Assembly (NCBI GenBank): GCA_964592755.1 | Contig: CAZQFS010000139.1 | Span: 1-7,050, forward strand | Direction: 5' to 3' | DNA from: CAZQFS01 sp964592755 | GTDB taxonomy: Bacteria > Hydrothermota > Tepidihabitantia > Tepidihabitantales > Tepidihabitantaceae | Length of the DNA: 7,050 nt | In this document: in pieces, positions 1 through 4,136 of the stretch | Layout: the number at the start of each line of letters is the position of its first letter | Numbering within the stretch: position 1 is the stretch's first letter | Notes under the pieces: model-generated | What the model saw: the letters and a program-made list of their open reading frames with translations, nothing else | Told to the model about the DNA's origin: nothing | The model's database searches: none | Position numbers and translations under genes: made by a program

Positions 1-1345
1 ACATAGGTTTCGAAGCTCTCGCGTCGTGCGCCGGGCCGGGACCCGGACACGCTGTCGGCTGCGGCCACAAGGAACGCATAGGGCGAGTCGAGGGTGGTTT
101 CCTCGTGATGGGCAGCGATGGCGTTGACGACCCGCTCCTCCTCGCCGTAGCGCCGGGCGAGTTCGGCACCGATTTGCGCGTGCGGCCCTTCCACCGACTG
201 GTCCGCGGCCTTGCCGATNNNNNNNNNNCGATGTCGTGCAGCAGCCCGGCCCGTTTAGCCAGCACCGGGTCAAGCTCCAGCTCCTGGGCCATGAGCGAGG
301 CGAGATAGGCGACCTCCTTGCTGTGAACGAGGACGTTCTGCCCGTAGCTCGTGCGGTACTTGAGCCGGCCGAGCATCCGGGACAGCTCGGCCGCCAGTCC
401 GACGATGCCCAGCTCGAGCACGACCGCCTCGCCGGTCGATTTTATCATCTGGTTCATCTCCTCGCGCGTGCGGCCGACGACTTCCTCGATTCGCGCCGGG
501 TGAATCCGACCGTCGGTCACCAGTTTCTCCATCGCCAGCTTGGCAATCTCACGGCGAATCGGGTCAAAGGCCGAAATGATGATTGCACCAGGAGTGTCGT
601 CAATCATCACCTCGACGCCGGTGATCGACTCGAACGTTCTGATGTTGCGGCCTTCGCGGCCGATGATTCTTCCCTTCAGCTCATCGGAGGACAGGTTGAC
701 GACCGACACCGTGGCTTCGCTCGCGTGCGACACGGCGCAGCGCTGAATCGCGGTCGTGATAATCTCCTTGGCCTCTTCCTCGGCCCGGGAACGGGCCTCC
801 TCCTTTATCTCCTTGACAATCTGGGCGGCTTCGAGCCGGGCTTCGTTCTCCAGGTTCCGACGCAGCTCGCGCCGCGCCTCCTCGGCCGAGATGCCGGCGA
901 TGCGCTCCAGCTTCGCGTTCTCCTGGCTGATAAGCTGGTCCAGCCGCTCGACCTTGGCGCGGGCGACCTTCTCGCGCGAGGCGAGGTCCCGGTCCTTGCG
1001 AATCAGGTCTGCCTCCTTCTGAGTCAGGACGCTGTCACGGCGGGCCAGGAATGCCTCGCGTTCCGACAGCTTGGCCTCGAGCCGCTCCAGCTCCCGGCGT
1101 GTCGCCGCCGTCTGGGAATCGAACCTGAGCTTCTCCCGGTACCACTCCTCTTTCAGCTCCGCCTCGGACCGCTGACGCTGCTGCTCGGCCTGCTCGCGGG
1201 CCTCGGCGAGCAGTCGTTCGCGCTCGGCCTGCGCCCGCGCAAGCAGGCCGCGAGCGGCCCGTTGGCCGGCAAGAAAGCCGACCAGCATTCCGGCACTGCC
1301 AAGCAAGACGATTATCCCGACGGCCAAAAAGGGGTTGATTTCCAT
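1..1345 (-). CDS. rny: Ribonuclease Y, 3' end outside window, interrupted by an N run
   Basis: RNase Y is a membrane-anchored endoribonuclease that starts mRNA decay. Reading the minus strand from 1345, the protein shows an N-terminal hydrophobic segment (about residues 5-26), a long charged coiled coil rich in E, R, K and A (about 30-200), a KH domain with IIGREGRNI, and an HD domain ending in LLHDI at about residues 368-372. Beyond the N run it continues GKAADQSVEGPH, then AIAAHH and LVAAADSVSGSRPGARRE, all hallmarks of the family. About 75 residues should lie beyond position 1, given the usual length near 520. There are two adjacent ATGs (1348 and 1345). The second is preferred because GGAGG at 1350-1354 is only 1 nt from the first and 4 nt from the second. 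As deposited, the N run shifts the frame (see the gap entry), so automated calling will split or truncate this gene. It follows zapA and the 6S RNA candidate on the same strand and is probably cotranscribed with them. Confidence 0.95.
   Translation of the reverse strand, partial: MEINPFLAVGIIVLLGSAGMLVGFLAGQRAARGLLARAQAERERLLAEAREQAEQQRQRSEAELKEEWYREKLRFDSQTAATRRELERLEAKLSEREAFLARRDSVLTQKEADLIRKDRDLASREKVARAKVERLDQLISQENAKLERIAGISAEEARRELRRNLENEARLEAAQIVKEIKEEARSRAEEEAKEIITTAIQRCAVSHASEATVSVVNLSSDELKGRIIGREGRNIRTFESITGVEVMIDDTPGAIIISAFDPIRREIAKLAMEKLVTDGRIHPARIEEVVGRTREEMNQMIKSTGEAVVLELGIVGLAAELSRMLGRLKYRTSYGQNVLVHSKEVAYLASLMAQELELDPVLAKRAGLLHDIXXXXSARPRTSRWKGRTRKSVPNSPGATARRSGSSTPSLPITRKPPSTRPMRSLWPQPTACPGPGPAHDARASKPM
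219..228. other. Assembly gap (10 Ns) inside rny with overlapping flanks
   Basis: Ten Ns lie exactly within the HD-motif coding region. The left flank ends in cgat (215-218) and the right flank begins with cgat (229-232). Merging these four bases gives, on the minus strand, CAC GAC ATC GGC AAG, which encodes HDIGK, the expected catalytic motif of RNase Y. The Ns therefore look like a fixed-size scaffolding spacer between contig ends that really overlap by 4 nt. The inserted length (10 Ns plus 4 duplicated bases = 14) is not a multiple of three, so it creates a false frameshift. Confidence 0.9.
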
Positions 1346-1365
1346 CATTCCTCCGCAATCAAAGA

Positions 1366-1540
1366 CAGTCCCCGCCATTGCCGTGTAGGGTCAAGTCTAT
1401 GAACCGGAAGTTGAAGTGGGCGCCTCAGAGGAGTTGCGGGCCTCTCCGCTCAGGAGTGGCCGTTCGCTCTTCTATTACGGCACCCGGTTCTCGGGTGTTG
1501 GCTCAAGACTCAGCCACTATCACGCGCAAGGCAGGGAGCC
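1366..1540 (-). ncRNA. ssrS: 6S RNA candidate (RNA polymerase regulator)
   Basis: The 194-nt gap between zapA and rny folds on the minus strand into a long rod like 6S RNA, the RNA that mimics an open promoter and holds sigma70 polymerase in stationary phase. The outer stem pairs 1537-1521 with 1369-1385: 16 pairs with two single-base bulges (1525 and 1377). It continues with short pairings at 1519-1512 and 1386-1392. An inner helix pairs 1511-1500 with 1393-1405: 12 pairs with one bulge (1399). Inside are a bubble-like region with a hairpin at 1497-1481 (6 bp, loop AGAAC) and a terminal hairpin at 1461-1439 (GGCC, an A/A mismatch, then CUCC, loop UGAGC). A small hairpin on the 5' side of the bubble is also present in E. 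coli 6S. The location just after zapA is the classic one for ssrS. The ends are estimated from the pairing. The RNA begins right after the zapA stop and may be processed from the operon transcript; TAAACT (1552-1547) is only a weak -10 candidate. No covariance search was run. Confidence 0.83.
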
Positions 1541-1542
1541 TG

Positions 1543-1815
1543 CTAAAGTTTAAGTACCTTCTCGAGTCTGTTCGCTAAAGCGCCGAGCCGCTCCGCCAGC
1601 CGGTCACTCTCCTGCTGACCGGCGCGCGTGTACTCGTCGACCAGGTTCATGCACGCCAGCACCGCGGTGCGGGTGCTCGACGGCTGATGAAACTGCTCGT
1701 CAATCTCGCGCATCTTACGGTCAACGACACTCGCTATATCCTGAACATGGCTGACGTCACGGTCGGCCTTCACATTGTATTCACTGCCGAAAACCTGCAC
1801 TGTAACTGACTTCAT
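1543..1815 (-). CDS. zapA: Cell division protein ZapA
   Basis: This 90-residue protein has the size and layout of ZapA, a cytoplasmic protein that binds FtsZ and bundles its filaments in the Z ring. The N-terminal part (MKSVTVQVFGSEYNVKAD) is the small globular FtsZ-binding domain. The middle carries the family pattern ASVVDRKMREI and the NLVDEYTRA stretch, which in relatives reads like ALNLADEY. The C-terminal third (about 60-90) is the coiled coil used for tetramer formation. The start ATG at 1815 has GGGAG (1819-1823) three bases upstream, a rather short spacing, but no better start exists. It lies 51 nt after the coiled-coil gene at 1867-2082 and directly before the 6S RNA candidate. The order small coiled-coil gene, zapA, ssrS is found in many bacteria. 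Confidence 0.92.
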   Translation of the reverse strand: MKSVTVQVFGSEYNVKADRDVSHVQDIASVVDRKMREIDEQFHQPSSTRTAVLACMNLVDEYTRAGQQESDRLAERLGALANRLEKVLKL

Positions 1816-1835
1816 AGGCTCCCATCAAGAGTTCG

Positions 1836-1853
1836 GGGCCGGCCCACCGGCCC
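1836..1853 (-). other. Short GC hairpin in the leader of zapA
   Basis: A perfect 7-bp stem (GGGCCGG with CCGGCCC) closes a 4-nt loop in the 51-nt spacer between the coiled-coil gene and zapA. On the minus strand it ends 12 nt before the zapA Shine-Dalgarno, so it does not cover it. No T run follows, so it is not a standard terminator. It may protect an mRNA end or space the two cistrons. Confidence 0.4.
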
Positions 1854-1866
1854 ATACACGAAGAAT

Positions 1867-2082
1867 CTATCCCAGCCCATCTACTCTGTCAAGCAGGGCC
1901 TGTACTCGCCGGGCCGCCTCGGCGCGGATTTGGTCTGACGCGGCAAGCCGGGCCTCAAGTTCGGACTTCTCCCGACGCAGTCGGGCGACAAGTGCGGCTG
2001 TCTCCTCAATGCACGACTCGAGTCGCGCAAGCTCACGGGCCAGCCGTTCGTGGCGGGGGGGAAGTGATTCGTCCACGGCCAA
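1867..2082 (-). CDS. Short coiled-coil protein, ZapB-like position
   Basis: This encodes a 71-residue protein made almost entirely of charged heptad-like sequence (about residues 10-66: RLARELARLESCIEE, then VARLRREKSELEARL), so a single parallel coiled coil is likely. It has no signal peptide or membrane segment and should be cytoplasmic. Its place directly before zapA matches the small coiled-coil genes called ZapB-like in other bacteria, which reinforce the Z ring through ZapA. Sequence alone cannot prove this, because coiled coils look alike. The start is a TTG at 2082 with GAGGA (2087-2091) four bases upstream. An in-frame GTG at 2076 with 10-nt spacing is the alternative. The upstream lipoprotein gene stops at 2099, 16 nt away, so the two are very likely cotranscribed. 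Confidence 0.75.
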   Translation of the reverse strand: MAVDESLPPRHERLARELARLESCIEETAALVARLRREKSELEARLAASDQIRAEAARRVQALLDRVDGLG

Positions 2083-2098
2083 GCCGTCCTCGCCCGGG

Positions 2099-2911
2099 CT
2101 AGTGCTCCACGAGCCTCAGCCCGGCAACGGACTGGAACCAGCTCTCCAACTGAACCCAGGAGTTCTCCTGGTTCACGGCCGTCACCTTGACGAGCGCGTA
2201 GCAGCCGTCCTGCGTGTAACAGCCGACAACGCAAGGCGTGCGATACACGTCAACGTAGCCGAAGTACTGATTCGGACCGTAGGCGGGCAGCGGAGCATTC
2301 TCATCGGACAGCGGGTCGGTGAAGCAGGTCACGCGCCAACTGTCGGTCGGCACGACCCCGCCCAGGTCGGCCGGGCCCATGTCCGGGCTGGCAAGAGAAT
2401 AAGGCAGTTGGTTCGACGCGGCGGGCTTGAAGTCGGAGATGTAGAAGTCAACCTTGTCCCTGCTTTTGACATTCCGCATCGAGAAGGTATGTCCTGTGCC
2501 GGTCTTTCGGTCCCAGCCGTACCCGGAGTTGCCCGCGGCATTGAGCTCGGCGACCGCGGTCGTGTCGGTGCGCACCGGTATCGTGCTCGGACTGGTCGTC
2601 CCCTCGTGCTCTTCAGCCCCGAACCGGGCCGCGACCCGGTACCAACCGGTTCTGCCCTCAGGGTCATGAAAGTACACGTTCTCGGTCGTCTCCGCCACCA
2701 GCGCATAGACCGTCTCGCCGAGGGCCTTGAAGTAGACCGTGTAGGCATCCGGCGTGCCTTCAGCCGGAGCGCTCCAGTTGATGCGGACGGTCGAGTCGGT
2801 CTCGGCTGCAACCCGCACATTGACCGGAGCCCTTCCTGGCCCGCCGCAGCCTGCCATTCCGGCCAGCAACAGTACCACCCCTGCCAGCCGCAGACTCTGC
2901 CCGTCGGTCAT
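2099..2911 (-). CDS. FN3-domain lipoprotein, second copy of a tandem pair
   Basis: This is a 270-residue exported protein. The N-terminus has a hydrophobic core (LAGVVLLLAGMAG) followed by Cys22, a lipobox-like site (MAGC) for signal peptidase II. Residues about 28-98 resemble a fibronectin type III domain (VNVRVAAETDSTVRINWSAP, DAYTVYFKAL, GWYRVAARFG). Residues about 120-270 form a second domain found also in the neighbour: GYGW, VDFYISD, LPY..SPD, PLSDENAPLP, YALVKV and the C-terminal WFQSVAGLRLVEH. I do not recognise this second domain. Four extra cysteines (196, 227, 231, 237) could form disulfides outside the cytoplasm; only 227 appears to have a counterpart in the neighbour. The start ATG (2911) directly follows the TAG stop of the upstream paralogue, with AAGG six bases before it inside that gene, so translation is probably coupled. 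The function is unknown; a surface or envelope-binding role is only inferred from FN3 plus a lipid anchor. Confidence 0.85.
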   Translation of the reverse strand: MTDGQSLRLAGVVLLLAGMAGCGGPGRAPVNVRVAAETDSTVRINWSAPAEGTPDAYTVYFKALGETVYALVAETTENVYFHDPEGRTGWYRVAARFGAEEHEGTTSPSTIPVRTDTTAVAELNAAGNSGYGWDRKTGTGHTFSMRNVKSRDKVDFYISDFKPAASNQLPYSLASPDMGPADLGGVVPTDSWRVTCFTDPLSDENAPLPAYGPNQYFGYVDVYRTPCVVGCYTQDGCYALVKVTAVNQENSWVQLESWFQSVAGLRLVEH

Positions 2912-3772
2912 CTAGTGCCTTATCAGCCTCAGTCCGGCGATGAGCTGATACCAGGTTTCGACTTTCACCTGTCCGGTCAGCGGGTCAACGCTCAGCACCT
3001 TAATCAGGGCGTAGTGCCTCGCTTCCTCCGGCTCGCCTGCATTGTAGAATCCGACGCAGAGCGGAGCAGCGGAGATGTTCGCGAAATTGTAGTAGTTGGC
3101 CGGGTCGTTGACCTGTCGCGGCAGCGGCGACTGCTCGTCGCCCAGCGGGTTGCTGAATCCGTTCATGCGCCAGTTGGCCCTTGGCACCAGGCCGGGTGCA
3201 CCACGGTCAATTGTGTCTGCCTGGTCCGGACTGATGATAACATAGGGCATCCGGCCATGTCCGGTGTCAAGGTCGGATACGTAGAAGTCAACGTCGGCGG
3301 CGCTCCCGGCATCGGCCATCGAGTAACTCCGGCCCTTGCCAGAATCCCGCGACCAGCCATAGCCCGAGCCGAAGCCGGGGGTCAGGGTATCGGCGTTCAG
3401 CTCGACCAGCGTGACCGTGTCTGAATAGACCGGAACCGAGCTCGGCCGGAACACCGGTTCATAGGTGTCGCTGCCGAATCTGGCCACGACCTTGTACGTA
3501 CCGGTCATCCCCGCGGGCTTGTGCTCGTAAGAATTCGCCTGGGTCTCGGTCAGGAAGATGAACGCCGACTCGTTCACCGGACGGAAATAGAGCAGGTAGT
3601 TGTTCGGGCTGCCTTCGGCCGGGGTGTTCCAGACAACCTGGACCGTCGAGTCGGTAGCCGCGGCAAGCTGGATCCCGGTCGGCGGCCCACCGAGCACGCC
3701 ACAACCGCTACTCCAGACCAACAACGTGGCCGGCGCAGCAACCGCCGCGAGGATGCGAACAACTTTCTTCAT
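2912..3772 (-). CDS. FN3-domain lipoprotein, first copy of a tandem pair
   Basis: This 286-residue protein is built like its downstream neighbour. It has a basic start (MKKVVR), a hydrophobic stretch (ILAAVAAPATLLVW), then SSGC with Cys24 as the probable lipidated residue; Ser at the -3 position is not ideal for a lipobox. An FN3-like domain covers about residues 30-100 (GIQLAAATDSTVQVVWNTPAEGS, NYLLYFRPV, GTYKVVARFG). The C-terminal domain (about 120-286) repeats the paralogue's landmarks: GSGYGW, VDFYVSDLD, MPY..SPD, NPLGDEQSPLP, CVGFYN, YALIKV and WYQLIAGLRLIRH. The ATG at 3772 has a clear Shine-Dalgarno, AAGGAGA, at 3779-3785. It is the first gene after the promoter at 3831-3859 and so opens the operon that goes on to the division genes. 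The two copies differ enough to be an old duplication. The function is not known to me. Confidence 0.87.
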   Translation of the reverse strand: MKKVVRILAAVAAPATLLVWSSGCGVLGGPPTGIQLAAATDSTVQVVWNTPAEGSPNNYLLYFRPVNESAFIFLTETQANSYEHKPAGMTGTYKVVARFGSDTYEPVFRPSSVPVYSDTVTLVELNADTLTPGFGSGYGWSRDSGKGRSYSMADAGSAADVDFYVSDLDTGHGRMPYVIISPDQADTIDRGAPGLVPRANWRMNGFSNPLGDEQSPLPRQVNDPANYYNFANISAAPLCVGFYNAGEPEEARHYALIKVLSVDPLTGQVKVETWYQLIAGLRLIRH

Positions 3773-3800
3773 GAAGTTCTCCTTAAAGTCAATACTCCGA

Positions 3801-3817
3801 ACCGGCCGAAAGGGCCG
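3801..3817 (-). other. Small hairpin in the 5' UTR of the lipoprotein operon
   Basis: On the minus strand CGGCC, loop CUUUC, GGCCG forms a 5-bp stem within the roughly 50-nt leader between the predicted transcription start and the Shine-Dalgarno at 3779-3785. It leaves the ribosome site free, so a stabilising role is more likely than repression. The stem is short and could be chance in GC-rich DNA. Confidence 0.3.
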
Positions 3818-3830
3818 AGTTCAACCTCTC

Positions 3831-3859
3831 AGGCTACCCGTGAAACCCGGCGAAGTCAA
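3831..3859 (-). promoter_or_regulatory. Sigma70-type promoter of the lipoprotein-zap-rny gene train
   Basis: On the minus strand TTGACT (3859-3854) is followed after exactly 17 nt by TAGCCT (3836-3831). The -35 matches five of six consensus bases and the -10 matches three of six, including the key first T, second A and last T. Transcription would start near 3824, about 50 nt before the ATG at 3772. No other good promoter is visible between here and rny, so it probably serves all the minus-strand genes down to rny. Confidence 0.65.
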
Positions 3860-3976
3860 GCCGATGCATCGTCCGTCTGCGACGCTGCCCGCCCCGAACA
3901 GCAGAGGGGTCCGGGCGGTTCATCCGGCGCCACAGCGGTTCTGCCCCTGCCGGCGCGCGGGCTGCCGCACAATGAG

Positions 3977-4005
3977 AACGCCCGCCGGGTTGTCCAGCGG
4001 GCGTT
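3977..4005 (-). terminator. Probable terminator hairpin downstream of clpB
   Basis: AACGCCCGC (3977-3985) and GCGGGCGTT (3997-4005) form a perfect 9-bp stem around an 11-nt centre. On the minus strand the stem ends in GTT and continues TCTCATTGT, a modest T-rich tail. Stems ending in GGGCGTT are typical of intrinsic terminators. It lies about 130 nt past the clpB stop and ahead of the lipoprotein promoter, where a boundary between transcription units is expected. The weak T tract lowers confidence. Confidence 0.55.
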
Positions 4006-4038
4006 GCTCTGCCGGTCTTAGCCTCGAATCAGAATGGC

Positions 4039-4104
4039 GTCGGGAGCGGGGAAACAAGGGGGTTATTTTTGGTGGGTTGGGAAGGAGGGATACCCGCTCC
4101 CGAC
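4039..4104. repeat. 12-bp perfect inverted repeat with a C-rich/G-rich loop behind clpB
   Basis: GTCGGGAGCGGG (4039-4050) and CCCGCTCCCGAC (4093-4104) are perfectly complementary over 12 bp and enclose 42 nt. It begins 32 nt after the clpB stop. In the clpB transcript the loop has 19 C and one G, with C runs spaced by U and A, the composition expected of a Rho loading (rut) site. The + strand has the matching G runs (GGGGG, GGG, GGG, GGG, plus GGG and GGGG in the stem) that could form a G-quadruplex. It may be a 3' end stabiliser, part of a Rho-dependent terminator, or a small dispersed repeat; the sequence does not decide. Confidence 0.7.
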
Positions 4105-4136
4105 AAATCTTGCACTCCAAATTGTCTGCCCGACAC

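Larger units (their letters stand above)
3773..4136. other. Gene-free region between lipoprotein operon and clpB
   Basis: These 364 bases carry no credible gene on either strand. They hold the leader and promoter of the lipoprotein operon (to about 3859), a GC-rich stretch without clear structure (about 3860-3970), the terminator-like hairpin at 3977-4005, and the long inverted repeat at 4039-4104 just behind clpB. Open frames crossing it run into neighbouring genes in antisense and show no family features. Confidence 0.7.

Noticed and set aside
219..228. True frameshift or pseudogenisation of rny
   Set aside because: The break coincides exactly with an N run whose flanks overlap, and the rejoined frame has the intact catalytic motif.
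236..1402. 388-residue open frame on the + strand opposite rny
   Set aside because: The minus strand reads clearly as RNase Y with KH and HD motifs; the + frame is a shadow that also crosses the 6S region.
1775..3424. 549-residue open frame on the + strand opposite the lipoprotein and division genes
   Set aside because: It is antisense to four better-supported genes, shows no family motif, signal or plausible ribosome site, and long antisense frames are common in GC-rich DNA.
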